Source: a candidate division LCP-89 bacterium (GTDB lineage: Bacteria; Electryoneota; B3-LCP). From it: a stretch of DNA of 40,751 nt. The notes beneath the pieces were generated by a model, which was not told the DNA's origin, did not search any database, and saw only the letters and a list, made by a program, of their open reading frames with translations. Position 1 is the first letter of the stretch, and each line of letters starts with the position of its first letter. Position numbers and translations under genes: made by a program. Below are positions 32,759 to 40,751 of the stretch, in pieces. Location of the stretch: assembly GCA_025774555.1 (NCBI GenBank), contig JALGVT010000024.1:1-40751 (forward strand), written 5' to 3'.

Positions 32759-33846
32759 TGAACGCTTTTAAAGATTTCGGCGGGCTTTTCGGTTACGACC
32801 TCTTTAAAGTTCTGATCATACTCGTTATCACCGCAATTGCCTTTCTGCTGTCGAAATGGATCATTCGTAAAATACTGTTAAAATGGGCAGGGAAAACGAA
32901 AACCAGCCTGGATGACCGTCTGTTCAACGTCAGTGGCGGACCGCTGCGTTTTGTCATTCTTGTCGTCGGGATTAACTACGCCTTACAATCCTACGCAGAA
33001 CTTCTCACGCCAGGTGTAAAAAGCCATTTTGATAGTATCTTCTATGTCCTCATCGCCGGAACGATCACACTATGGCTGATGAGGATGGTCACCAACTTCT
33101 TTGAATGGTACGCGGAAACAATTGCCATCCGCACCGAGAGCAGCGCTGACGACGAGTTCATCCCGCTCATAATCCGCCTCACCAAGATAGCCATAGGCTC
33201 CATTGCTCTGATTGTTATGTTGAAGCATTTCAATCAGGACGTGCAGTCTTTGGTGGTGTCGCTGGGCGTCGGATCGCTGGCGCTGGCATTAGCGGCTCAG
33301 GAAACTCTCTCGAACATGATCGCCGGCTTCGTAATAATGACCGACCGTCCCTTCCGCGTCGGCGACCGCATCGAACTGTCCGACGGCAAAGTGGGAGACG
33401 TCTATCAGGTGGGTCTGCGTTCGACGAAGCTGATGACCTTCGATAATACGCTGGTTATCGTGCCTAACAGCGAAATCGTCAAAGAGCGCGTTGTCAACCG
33501 ATCCTATCCGGATCCGCTGATTCGGGTGAGAATCGACGTCGGAGTCGCGTACAGCAGCGACGTTGATAAGGTGAAGAAAGTCCTCATCGATATCTTTAAG
33601 AACCACCCGCAAATATTGGATGATCCTGAACCAAAGGCGTATTTTCTGAACTTCGGTGATTCATCACTGGATTTCATGGTGCAGGGGAGAGTAAATTCAT
33701 GGAAGAAGCAGTTTGCCACGTCGGATGAACTGCGATCTCAGATACTGAAGCGCTTCAACGAAGAGGGCATCGAGATTCCCTTCCCGCAGAATGACGTCTG
33801 GATCCGTTCCGGACAACAGCCTGAACAGAATAAACCGTCTGAATAG
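32755..33846 (+). CDS. MscS-family mechanosensitive channel
   Basis: A 363-residue channel protein. Membrane helices lie at about 17-34, 63-79, 95-112 and 142-158, and the pore-lining helix is about 163-198 (SLGVGSLALALAAQETLSNM, then GFVIMTDRPFRVGD), with the Gly/Ala pattern of MscS. The beta domain and the C-terminal alpha/beta vestibule follow. It opens under membrane tension to release solutes. It is translated from an overlapping start with the histidine kinase. A linkage of tension and kinase signalling is possible but unproven. Confidence 0.9.
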   Translation: MMNAFKDFGGLFGYDLFKVLIILVITAIAFLLSKWIIRKILLKWAGKTKTSLDDRLFNVSGGPLRFVILVVGINYALQSYAELLTPGVKSHFDSIFYVLIAGTITLWLMRMVTNFFEWYAETIAIRTESSADDEFIPLIIRLTKIAIGSIALIVMLKHFNQDVQSLVVSLGVGSLALALAAQETLSNMIAGFVIMTDRPFRVGDRIELSDGKVGDVYQVGLRSTKLMTFDNTLVIVPNSEIVKERVVNRSYPDPLIRVRIDVGVAYSSDVDKVKKVLIDIFKNHPQILDDPEPKAYFLNFGDSSLDFMVQGRVNSWKKQFATSDELRSQILKRFNEEGIEIPFPQNDVWIRSGQQPEQNKPSE

Positions 33847-34183
33847 ACTTGTATTAGACAATGTCAAAAAAGACCTTAGCTTTCGGAGTAACTTACCACG
33901 GGAGTGTGCCAAAACCGCTGACAGGGTTGTAAAATCAGCAGGCTACCATCACGTTCTCTATATGGCGTCGCCCTATAACCTGCTCCATGCAGGCTCTTTC
34001 CGTTTGACGGGAGTTGCTTACGGGGAGGCTTCTGATCGGGCAGAATTGAGACCGTCTCTATCCAGAAGAGGCTTTTTCTGGATGAGGCTGCGCAAGACGA
34101 ATATCTGGCGCTGGAAAACCGATACGCTTCAATGACCAATACAGACAAAATAAATCATCGAATAATATACATACGTTGGAAAT
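33847..34183. pseudogene. Gap with protein-like fragments in shifted frames
   Basis: This 337-base gap has no gene with a recognised family. A 23-residue frame starting MSKKTLAFGVTYHG (33861-33932) ends early. Further on, 34036-34200 is open in another frame with a protein-like, start-less stretch (QKRLFLDEAAQDEYLALENR). The two could be remains of one decayed gene, or chance. The gap also supplies the leader of the carbonic anhydrase gene. Confidence 0.35.
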
Positions 34184-34699
34184 ATGCTGATATGGTATAA
34201 AGACAAACATCCCGTTATAGGAGAAGACGTATTTATAGCCGACAGCGCTGAATTGATCGGCGACGTTACGGTGGGTGACCGTTCCTCTATATGGTACAAA
34301 TCTGTCCTTCGGGGCGACCTGATGCCGGTGCGCGTCGGCGAAGAGACCAATATACAGGATGGATCAATCCTGCACGTGACGCACGATCAATGGCCCTGTA
34401 TTATCGGGAGCCGGGTCACCATCGGACACGGAGCGATTATCCACGCCTGCACAATAGAGGACGAAGTTCTGATCGGAATGGGCGCGGTCATTCTGGACGG
34501 CGCCATTGTGGAGACTCACAGCTTAGTTGCAGCAGGTTCGGTTATCCGACCGGGCATCCGCGTTCCCTCGGGGTATCTGGTTGCCGGGAATCCGGCGCAG
34601 GTCAAACGTCCGTTAAAGGATGAGGAGCTGGAAGGGATCAGGTTTTCTGTAGGGGAATACTTGAGACTTTCCGAAGAATACCGGGGGATTATCAAATAA
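34184..34699 (+). CDS. Gamma-class carbonic anhydrase family protein
   Basis: A 171-residue left-handed beta-helix protein built from hexapeptide repeats. The metal-binding His residues of the Cam/CamH family are visible: His64 in ILHVTHD, and His82 and His87 in IGHGAIIHAC. It would interconvert carbon dioxide and bicarbonate, as a trimer with metal between subunits. It lacks the acidic loop of Cam, so it is of the CamH/YrdA type, for which activity is variable. A TTGGAAAT stretch precedes the ATG; the cupin gene follows after 16 bases. Confidence 0.9.
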   Translation: MLIWYKDKHPVIGEDVFIADSAELIGDVTVGDRSSIWYKSVLRGDLMPVRVGEETNIQDGSILHVTHDQWPCIIGSRVTIGHGAIIHACTIEDEVLIGMGAVILDGAIVETHSLVAAGSVIRPGIRVPSGYLVAGNPAQVKRPLKDEELEGIRFSVGEYLRLSEEYRGIIK

Positions 34700-34715
34700 T
34701 AAACAGGATTACACT

Positions 34716-35054
34716 ATGCTGGTAAAGAATAGAGAACAGGTCGTGATGAAAGCTGTCGAAATGGATGACACCCAGGACGTTCAGATGGCAGTTTTGATCG
34801 GAGATGATGAGGGCGCACCAAATTTTATCATGAGGCGTTTTGAGGTGCAATCCGGCGGACATACGCCCTATCATACTCACGACTGGGAACATGTTGTTTA
34901 TATTTTGGAAGGTTCAGGCAAGTTGGTGGGCAAGGGTGTGGAACGAACACTCAAGGCGGGTTCATCCTTATTGGTATCCCCCAACGAAGAGCACCAGTTT
35001 CGAGCTGACAAAGATTCAGGGCTGACTTTTCTCTGTTCGATTCCGAAGCGCTAA
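34716..35054 (+). CDS. Small cupin-domain protein
   Basis: A 112-residue single-domain cupin. Motif 1 is GGHTPYHTHDWEHVVYILEGSG (split here as GGHTPYHTHDWEH and VVYILEGSG) with likely metal ligands His53, His55 and the Glu/His at 58-59. Motif 2 is less clear (SPNEEHQFRA, with His in the usual third-ligand place). Such proteins bind metal and small ligands; no specific function can be given. It has an AGGA site and ends overlapping, tail to tail, the BadF-type gene. Confidence 0.88.
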   Translation: MLVKNREQVVMKAVEMDDTQDVQMAVLIGDDEGAPNFIMRRFEVQSGGHTPYHTHDWEHVVYILEGSGKLVGKGVERTLKAGSSLLVSPNEEHQFRADKDSGLTFLCSIPKR

Positions 35055-35962
35055 GTTATCAACTGTTGAAGAAAGCGAATGGCTCCCCTTTCAGCAGTTT
35101 CTTGAGGTGGAACGATTTCGCAGGAGAATCCGCTATCGTTTATGGCATTCGTGCAGGAGTGCTGCAATTCCTCTTTTGCTGATTTCCATAAACCTCCCCA
35201 GAAGGCAATCTTTGGATTATCCAGAGACAGCTTCCGGGCAGTCGTTGTAACTAACTCTGCCAGGTGTTCTCCCGCATATTTTATAATATGCGAAGCCGCT
35301 GCATCTGAACCGGACAGTGAAAGCACACTACGGGCAAAATCAGCCAGATCCTCCGGGCTCAGTTTGCTATCATATACAGAAGGGATTATATCCCGGACGT
35401 CCTTTAAATTGAAAGCCTCACAGAGCGCTTTTGACAAAGCCGTTTCCTTTCTTCTGCCATCGACTGCCATGAGCGCCGCTTTTATCGCTTCGACAGCGAT
35501 CCAGTAACCACCTCCTTCATCGCCCAGAAGTCGTCCAAATCCTCCCGACCTGGCTATATTCCCCTCATCGTCCATCCCCATGCAGATGCTTCCGGTGCCA
35601 GCAATCAAGAGTAATCCTGCTTGCCCACCGAATGCTCCCCACAATGCCGCCATAGCGTCAGATATGACGTGAACCTCAGCTGTTTCGGTTAGCTTCTGTA
35701 TCTCAGCAACAGTGCGCAGCTGCACTGTTTCGTTTCCCGTGCCCGCAAGACCGGCGCAAACCGCTTTGACTTCTCCGCTGGAGATCGATCCGAGCGCTGT
35801 TTTTATCAGACTGTTGATATTCCGTTCAAACTGATCCCATCCAACCGATAGCGGATTCAGGCTGCCGCCGTCAACAGATGATATTTCAGTTCCTACTATA
35901 GAGGCAACGAGGCACTTTGAGCGGCTGGCACCTCCATCGATTCCAACTAAATATTTGCTCAT
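35051..35962 (-). CDS. BadF/BadG-family ATPase, N-acetylglucosamine-kinase-like
   Basis: This 303-residue protein has an actin-like ATPase fold. The phosphate-1 motif is YLVGIDGGASRSKC, with Asp9. The second conserved strand includes VISDAMAALWGAF, and the adenosine region has LLIAGTGSICMG and GGFGRLLGDEGGGYW. This set is shared by the BadF/BadG/BcrA/BcrD family and mammalian-type GlcNAc kinases. There are no Cys ligands for an iron-sulfur cluster, so it is more likely a sugar kinase than an activator of a dehydratase. It follows the glycosyltransferase gene by one base, pointing to amino-sugar recycling; that is inference. Confidence 0.85.
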   Translation of the reverse strand: MSKYLVGIDGGASRSKCLVASIVGTEISSVDGGSLNPLSVGWDQFERNINSLIKTALGSISSGEVKAVCAGLAGTGNETVQLRTVAEIQKLTETAEVHVISDAMAALWGAFGGQAGLLLIAGTGSICMGMDDEGNIARSGGFGRLLGDEGGGYWIAVEAIKAALMAVDGRRKETALSKALCEAFNLKDVRDIIPSVYDSKLSPEDLADFARSVLSLSGSDAAASHIIKYAGEHLAELVTTTARKLSLDNPKIAFWGGLWKSAKEELQHSCTNAINDSGFSCEIVPPQETAERGAIRFLQQLIT

Positions 35963-35963
35963 T

Positions 35964-37448
35964 TTACCGCTTTTCGTTAATTCTCCGTCGCCGTTGAAGG
36001 GCTCTCTGCCGCGCTAAGGTTTTATTTTCTATTTTCATAGAATGCGGGCGCAGTATGTCTGAGTTACCGGGGTGGCGGCGGTAATGATAGAGCACTTGAT
36101 GCACCCTGCCGACTTCATACTTCTCACCAACTTTCAGCACGAGGTCATAATCTTCGCCGTAGTGTCCGAAATCTGCTTCATTGAAGCCTCCCATCTCTTC
36201 GATGGCTTCCCTGCGCCAGCACCTTAATGCTCCCGCGCCATCGACGCGCAGGATATTGTTGCGGTTGTATTCGAGATGCTTGATCACACCAAATTCGTCG
36301 AGGATATTTCCCGCTTCGTCCATCAGGTCATAATAAGAAATCGCTAATGCCCAGTCAAGACGGTCATCCAGGGTTTTCACCATTACGTCTAAAGTTTCAG
36401 GTGTGTATTCATCATCGCTGTCAAGCTGGGCGATATAATCGCCTTTAGCCTCACCGATACCTGCGTTCAAAGCCTTTGCGATAACGTTATCCGGCAGACT
36501 GATTACACGGATGCGGTCATCCTGCGCCGCCATATCATGCGCAGCTGTCAGAGTATCGTCCTCTGAAGCGTTATCCACGATGATTATTTCAAATTGCTGG
36601 AATTTCCCATTCTGCACACTCGATACGGCGAGCGGGAGAAATTCCGCGCGATTATGCACCGGGATAATCACCGATACGCGCGGGTCTTTGCCCACCGGTT
36701 TCGGAAACGAAACGCCGGAGGAGTTCTCCATATAGGCGTTACGCTGGCGGAGCATCCGGTAGAATATCTCCTCGATCTCTTGCTCCTCTTCTGGATCCAT
36801 GAAGAGGTATGAGAAACCACCAAACTTCCCTCTACCGGGGAAGAAAAGCGCTTCAGCGCCGGGATCAGAATCCGGTTCAATATAAGGAACCGCGCAGAGA
36901 GGCAGCTGCATACGTATTGCAGATCGTTTGCCGGTCAGTTTCAGTCTGAGGTCGTATTCCGTTCTAAAGCGCACATTCGGGTCGCATCCACCCATTTCGC
37001 GAAGAGAAGCGGCACGATACAATTCCAGATGCCCCCAATCTTCCCGCTCGGTTATATCATCGGGGCAGGGATTAACTTCAACAAGGGATGTTTCGCCGAT
37101 TTTGTCCTTCTGTAGATAATTTCCGTAAACGTAGTCTGCCTGGACAGCATCTTCTTCCAGGGCTGTTAGTAGTGTACGGAATTCTCTGGTGAGCTGTAAT
37201 CCCGGCTGAAGGACAGCAATGAAGCTGCCTTTAACATGAGGCAGCGCTGAGTTGATAAGCTGCCCCAGGTTGTCAGGAATCTGACCGATAAGTTCATGTA
37301 GATTTGGGGAAAAATATTCCTTTGGTATAGGAGCGAGCGAGATAATCTGAATCAGCTCCTGAAACGGCTTGAGTGAACCAAGCGTTTGATGCAGGTCAGG
37401 TTCACGGCCGACGTTTGGCAGAATGAATGATATTGGAATCTCAGACAT
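35964..37448 (-). CDS. Two-domain family 2 glycosyltransferase
   Basis: I use the ATG at 37448 (494 residues); a TTG at 37457 would add three. Residues about 258-470 are a full GT-A domain: VSVIIPVHNR, then VDNASEDDT, the nucleotide-sugar-binding LDSDDE (342-347) and the base GHYGEDYDL (428-436). Residues about 4-180 look like a second, degenerate copy: it begins ISFILPNVGR and has EYDLRLKL near the end, but VLQPGL stands where the DxD should be. It would add a sugar from a nucleotide donor to a surface glycan. The N-terminal part may bind the acceptor. It is divergent from the patatin gene, with both promoters overlapping. Confidence 0.88.
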   Translation of the reverse strand: MSEIPISFILPNVGREPDLHQTLGSLKPFQELIQIISLAPIPKEYFSPNLHELIGQIPDNLGQLINSALPHVKGSFIAVLQPGLQLTREFRTLLTALEEDAVQADYVYGNYLQKDKIGETSLVEVNPCPDDITEREDWGHLELYRAASLREMGGCDPNVRFRTEYDLRLKLTGKRSAIRMQLPLCAVPYIEPDSDPGAEALFFPGRGKFGGFSYLFMDPEEEQEIEEIFYRMLRQRNAYMENSSGVSFPKPVGKDPRVSVIIPVHNRAEFLPLAVSSVQNGKFQQFEIIIVDNASEDDTLTAAHDMAAQDDRIRVISLPDNVIAKALNAGIGEAKGDYIAQLDSDDEYTPETLDVMVKTLDDRLDWALAISYYDLMDEAGNILDEFGVIKHLEYNRNNILRVDGAGALRCWRREAIEEMGGFNEADFGHYGEDYDLVLKVGEKYEVGRVHQVLYHYRRHPGNSDILRPHSMKIENKTLARQRALQRRRRINEKR

Positions 37449-37479
37449 AATCTTCAATCAATGGTTTAGCATGTTTTAC

Positions 37480-37508
37480 TTGATTTTAATGATTGAAACA
37501 GCTATAAT
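37480..37508 (+). promoter_or_regulatory. Promoter of the patatin gene
   Basis: -35 TTGATT (37480-37485), 17-base spacer, -10 TATAAT (37503-37508), giving a start near 37515, about 20 bases before the ATG. Confidence 0.75.
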
Positions 37509-37528
37509 TTGAATATACCTATAAACAA
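37501..37528 (-). promoter_or_regulatory. Divergent promoter of the glycosyltransferase gene
   Basis: On the minus strand there is a TTGTTT (37523-37528), a 16-base spacer and TATAGC (37501-37506). Its -10 overlaps the -10 of the opposite promoter, so the two would compete for RNA polymerase. Confidence 0.45.
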
Positions 37529-37534
37529 GATTGA

Positions 37535-40156
37535 ATGAAACCAAAAATCCTGATAATTCTCGCTGCAGTAGCGCTTCTATACTCCGGTGTAAGCGCAAAA
37601 GATATTTCCCATATATCTCTGTCTTCAAGCATCGGAGAAGCGGGATTTACCACTCTTCCAACGGACCTCACAATCGAACGTCCAAAAGTAGTGTTAGCTC
37701 TTTCAGGGGGCGGGACTCGCGGCATCGCGCATATCGGTGTGCTGAAAGCGCTTTCGGAAGCAGACATTCCAGTTGATGGCATAGCCGGAACCAGCATCGG
37801 CGCGATTATCGGCGGTCTCTATGCGTCCGGCTATTCGGTGGATGAACTGAAAGCATTTGTGAAATCCATCGACTGGAGTACCATCTTTTTAGATGCCCCT
37901 CCGCACAGAAGTCTCCCTTTATCCAGTAAAAGCCGGCAATCCATCGCCATCCTTGACGTACGCTTCAATGGCGTTCTGCCTTATATACCGTCCGCTCTCA
38001 CCGCGGGACAAAAGCTCTCCAGTCTTCTGATAGATAGAATCAATCGCGCTCCGTATCGGGGTGAACCGGATTTCTGTGAACTTAAAATCCCATTTATTGC
38101 GGTCTGCACCGATCTGCAAAACGGCGAGCGTATCCTGTTTCGAGACGGCGATCTGGCTGAAGCGATATTCGCTTCTATGGCGCTGCCACTGTTGATTTCA
38201 CCCGTAGAAAATGAGGATCAAATTCTGATCGACGGCGGAGTTGCTGAAAACATACCAGTCCGCGCAGCATCGGAGTTGGGCGATTTTATTATAGCTGTCG
38301 ATGCTTCAATGCCGCCGGTTCTAGGCGAACCACCTTATGAACCGTGGAAAATCGCCAATCAGGTTACCGGTTTGATGCAGCAGGAGAAGAACCGGGAACT
38401 GCTTCAAGAATCGGACTTTACGATAAATCCGGTGTCGGACAGCCTTACCAACCTCTCTTTTACAAAACCAAACAAACTTGTAACTATCGGTTATGAAACG
38501 ACAAAGGCGATTATCCCTGACCTGATAAGCAGACTTACAGACTACTACGAAATATTAGATACTTCAAAAGTGCATGCGGATACTGTAGTCATTTACCCGG
38601 AACAATATAGCTATTTTTCTTCCGTTTCAAAAGCTCATTTTTACATTAGTAATGATATAAATCTTTCACAGGCGGATATAATTGACGATCTCGATTTTTT
38701 CAACAGTATGGACGATATTCTCGAAGCAAGAGCGCTGCTCAGGGGTAATACCCTCTTCTTTATTCTTAAAAAGAATCCTATCATTGAAGCGATCGAACTA
38801 GCGGGCGTGAGCATGCTTGACACGACCGTTGCCCTAGAAGCATTGAAAGGCTCGGCAATCAACCATCCGTTGAGATATTCGGATGTTCAATTAGAGTCTT
38901 TAATCCGGCTCTACCGATCATACGGCAACCCTCTCGCTAAGATCGTCTCGGTCGAAATTGCAGAAGGCAGTACACTGAAAATCACTGTGTCTGAAGGGAA
39001 AGTACGCTGCGTCCGCATAGAAGGCACTAAGAACATCAGTACAGGAAGAGTGCTCCGCGATATAGCCGTCAAAGCTGGCGAACCACTGCAGATGGATGAT
39101 ATAGATAGCGGAGTCGAAGAGCTTTATGGCAGTGATCTTTTTGAAATCGTCCGAACGACAATCATCAACGATACTATCACAATCAAGGTAATTGAACAGC
39201 GCACTCCACGTTTAAGACTGGGCGCCGGTATCGATTCCGATAGAAACGGGCGAGGGTTTGGCGAACTCTCACATGAAGCGATACCCATCATCGGGGGCAG
39301 CGCTGCGATATGGCTTAAGTACGGTGAATTCGATGAGCGCTATGAACTGACTTATCGCAACCTTGCGATCATGAAGACTTATCTTGAAGGCTCCATGTCG
39401 TTTTTTACAACTCGCAACACGTATAAAATATACGATGATAGTGGAAATTCGCACGGGAATTATTATTTCAAGCGGCGCGGTGGTTCAGCCTATATCGGGC
39501 AGCAATTCCGAACGTGGGGAAGGCTTGATTTCGGGTTGACTGCTTACCGGGTTTGGGATGTCGCGGGTGAAAACGAGGAAGTAGTGAATCTACGGAAGCT
39601 CTTTTTTCGTTCTGAATTTGACACCCATGATTGTTCCAATTTCCCAACTTCAGGTATGGCTTACAAGTTCGAGCTTGAATCGGGTATTGAATCGCTGGGT
39701 GGAGAAATATCCTTCAGTCGCGCACATATAGACCTTTCGAAAGCTTTTCCAGTTACCAGACGAATTACTTTTTTAGGGAGACTAAGAGGTGGAATTTGCG
39801 ATCAGGCGACTCCTTTTCCTGAGTGGTTCAGGCTGGGTGGAGAAAAATCACTCTTCGGGCTGCATCAGGATGAAGCTGCGGGCAGACAGATTGCCAATTT
39901 CAGTTTCGGTCTGCGCGAAGACCTGATTAGCCGTTTTCTGGCTGAAGCTTACCTCAGCCTCCGCTGGGATTTCGGAGTAATCTGGGAGGATCTGGAATCT
40001 GACGTCAAGACCGACAACATAAAGCAGGGATTAGGATTAAGCTTCGAATTGGATACTTTTCTAGGACCGATGTCTCTCTCTTACGGACATTTATTCAAAC
40101 ACAAAGAAACTCCTTCCCGAGACCGCATCTACTTTAATATAGGGCATCACTTCTAA
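37535..40156 (+). CDS. Patatin-like phospholipase fused to POTRA and outer-membrane barrel
   Basis: This 873-residue exported protein has a signal peptide (about 1-21, ending GVSAK). Residues about 50-300 are a patatin lipase: oxyanion loop GGGTRG (58-63), nucleophile Ser87 in GTSIG, and catalytic Asp233 in DGG. Residues about 400-565 have POTRA-like units, and about 570-873 form a beta-barrel of the Omp85 superfamily ending in RIYFNIGHHF with a terminal Phe, a usual barrel-insertion signal. This matches PlpD-like type Vd proteins, where the barrel carries the lipase to or across the outer membrane. The lipase should act on phospholipids at the cell surface or outside. It shares its promoter region with the glycosyltransferase. 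Confidence 0.9.
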   Translation: MKPKILIILAAVALLYSGVSAKDISHISLSSSIGEAGFTTLPTDLTIERPKVVLALSGGGTRGIAHIGVLKALSEADIPVDGIAGTSIGAIIGGLYASGYSVDELKAFVKSIDWSTIFLDAPPHRSLPLSSKSRQSIAILDVRFNGVLPYIPSALTAGQKLSSLLIDRINRAPYRGEPDFCELKIPFIAVCTDLQNGERILFRDGDLAEAIFASMALPLLISPVENEDQILIDGGVAENIPVRAASELGDFIIAVDASMPPVLGEPPYEPWKIANQVTGLMQQEKNRELLQESDFTINPVSDSLTNLSFTKPNKLVTIGYETTKAIIPDLISRLTDYYEILDTSKVHADTVVIYPEQYSYFSSVSKAHFYISNDINLSQADIIDDLDFFNSMDDILEARALLRGNTLFFILKKNPIIEAIELAGVSMLDTTVALEALKGSAINHPLRYSDVQLESLIRLYRSYGNPLAKIVSVEIAEGSTLKITVSEGKVRCVRIEGTKNISTGRVLRDIAVKAGEPLQMDDIDSGVEELYGSDLFEIVRTTIINDTITIKVIEQRTPRLRLGAGIDSDRNGRGFGELSHEAIPIIGGSAAIWLKYGEFDERYELTYRNLAIMKTYLEGSMSFFTTRNTYKIYDDSGNSHGNYYFKRRGGSAYIGQQFRTWGRLDFGLTAYRVWDVAGENEEVVNLRKLFFRSEFDTHDCSNFPTSGMAYKFELESGIESLGGEISFSRAHIDLSKAFPVTRRITFLGRLRGGICDQATPFPEWFRLGGEKSLFGLHQDEAAGRQIANFSFGLREDLISRFLAEAYLSLRWDFGVIWEDLESDVKTDNIKQGLGLSFELDTFLGPMSLSYGHLFKHKETPSRDRIYFNIGHHF

Positions 40157-40479
40157 GCTTCCTGCAGGTGCACCATAATTACAAAAAGAAAACAGAAGAG
40201 AATTTGAAATAGAATAAACATAGCGGGAGTTATCACTGGTTTGCCGGTATTTTCCTGCCGCCAGGCAATCCAGATTGTTGCCATCGGTAATAATAACATT
40301 CCAATACCATGTGAAGGTGTATATACAAAGTTATGATAATAGAGCAGCAGCAGTCCGGATAGAATCATAGTGCTGTTAGCAAGGTTTCTCCAACGTTCTG
40401 ACAAATTCCGTTGAATAAATAAATACGCGCCTATTGCCAGAATACCTGTGCTTATAGTTATCATCAGCTTCTCATTCAT
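40153..40479 (-). CDS. Small membrane protein of unknown function
   Basis: I prefer the ATG at 40479 (108 residues) because a GGAGAA site lies 6 bases upstream; the ATG at 40485 would leave no spacing. It has about four hydrophobic segments: residues 6-22, 34-50, about 57-70 and the last 25 residues. There is no recognised domain. It is convergent with the patatin gene and overlaps its stop by 4 bases, so no terminator fits between them. The hydrophobic pattern and the ribosome site support a real gene. Confidence 0.6.
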   Translation of the reverse strand: MNEKLMITISTGILAIGAYLFIQRNLSERWRNLANSTMILSGLLLLYYHNFVYTPSHGIGMLLLPMATIWIAWRQENTGKPVITPAMFILFQILFCFLFVIMVHLQEA

Positions 40480-40658
40480 ATACATTTCTCCATCGTCTTT
40501 ATAACTATTACTTTAAATGATACTTGCATTGTGTTCGCATCGGGCTCACTGAATATACTCTTTGCTTTGACTAATATGCATTTGTTCGATATATATTCAT
40601 CAGGCAATTCATAATATAATCAAACAACGATAAAACATTACCGCCAGAGCATCTGAAG
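40480..40658. other. Divergent intergenic region at the right edge
   Basis: It separates the small membrane protein from the partial gene at the end of the window. It is A/T-rich and contains the promoter at 40567-40595; nothing else is recognised. Confidence 0.55.
40567..40595 (+). promoter_or_regulatory. Promoter of the partial gene at the right edge
   Basis: -35 TTGACT (40567-40572), 17-base spacer, -10 TATATA (40590-40595). A TATAAT at 40615-40620 is an alternative -10 without a matching -35. Confidence 0.55.
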
Positions 40659-40751
40659 ATGAAAGCGAAACCGGTGCGCATCAGTGATATTTCTCGCGAA
40701 GTACGCATTCCCAGTTCATCACTGATATCGTTCCTGCACGAAAACGGCTAT
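40659..40751 (+). CDS. N-terminal fragment with IF2_N-like domain (runs off the window)
   Basis: Only 31 codons are in the window, beginning MKAKPVRISDISREV and ending FLHENGY. The pattern of a short basic strand, then a helix with Ile-Ser-x-x-Val, then SSLISFLHENG matches the small IF2_N domain that starts translation factor IF-2 and also some uncharacterised proteins in this group of bacteria. Without nusA or other infB neighbours in view, I do not name it infB. The start codon is supported by the fit of the domain start, and a promoter lies about 60 bases upstream. Confidence 0.6.
   Translation, partial: MKAKPVRISDISREVRIPSSSLISFLHENGY

Noticed and set aside
33876..34148. 90-residue open frame on the minus strand
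   Set aside because: There is no ribosome site, no recognisable family, and it lies opposite the possible gene remains.

Overview
The window reads as chromosomal DNA of a diderm (outer-membrane) bacterium from the FCB superphylum, most likely one of its uncultivated candidate phyla. Three things point there: a secreted peptidase ending in a type IX (T9SS, Por) sorting domain, the DUF4159/DUF4175 gene pair, and a patatin fused to a POTRA/Omp85-like barrel. No lineage-specific marker is complete here, so the phylum is not resolved. I see no rRNA, tRNA, phage genes, transposase or CRISPR array.

Layout: 1-735 is a gene-free cluster of about a dozen short perfect or near-perfect palindromes. 736-3492 (minus) is a gingipain-like T9SS peptidase with a promoter/operator-like palindrome upstream. 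4096-7188 is an A/T-rich, probably acquired single-chain restriction-methylation enzyme of the type ISP/IIG kind without a helicase. An HU-type protein follows, with its own promoter and terminator. 8047-21047 is a 13-kb run of twelve tightly packed plus-strand genes: DUF456, DUF4159, DUF4175, a TPR protein, an FmdB zinc ribbon, a CPBP protease, a SpoIID/LytB protein, PlsC, a hypothetical protein, NadE, RsmI and Lgt. This looks like one envelope and housekeeping operon.

21048-24954 mixes palindromic repeats with likely defence or toxin-antitoxin genes (a SIR2-like protein, then an MNT/HEPN pair), then glyS, then a 162-bp MITE-like element. 24955-26554 holds a ferredoxin-like protein (minus) and a small pair, a RelE-fold-like nuclease plus DUF2283, that resembles a toxin-antitoxin module. 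26807-33846 is a second plus-strand operon: flippase, methyltransferase, YfhO-type membrane protein, methyltransferase, histidine kinase without a sensor domain, and MscS channel. It looks like surface glycan handling coupled to an envelope-stress module. 34184-35054 has a gamma-carbonic anhydrase and a cupin. 35051-37448 (minus) has a BadF-type sugar kinase/ATPase and a two-domain glycosyltransferase. 37535-40156 is the patatin/outer-membrane barrel protein, sharing a compact divergent promoter region with the glycosyltransferase. The right edge has a small membrane protein (minus) and the first 31 codons of a protein with an IF2_N-like start.

The most unusual signal is the set of small palindromes. 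Seven with unrelated arm sequences all have a two-base centre reading GA or AA on the plus strand, and pairs of them keep the same flanks while the stem bases change in a compensatory way. A separate 9-bp-phased repeat and a MITE carrying one of these palindromes add to a picture of an active or recently active small-repeat population that clusters beside the acquired genes.
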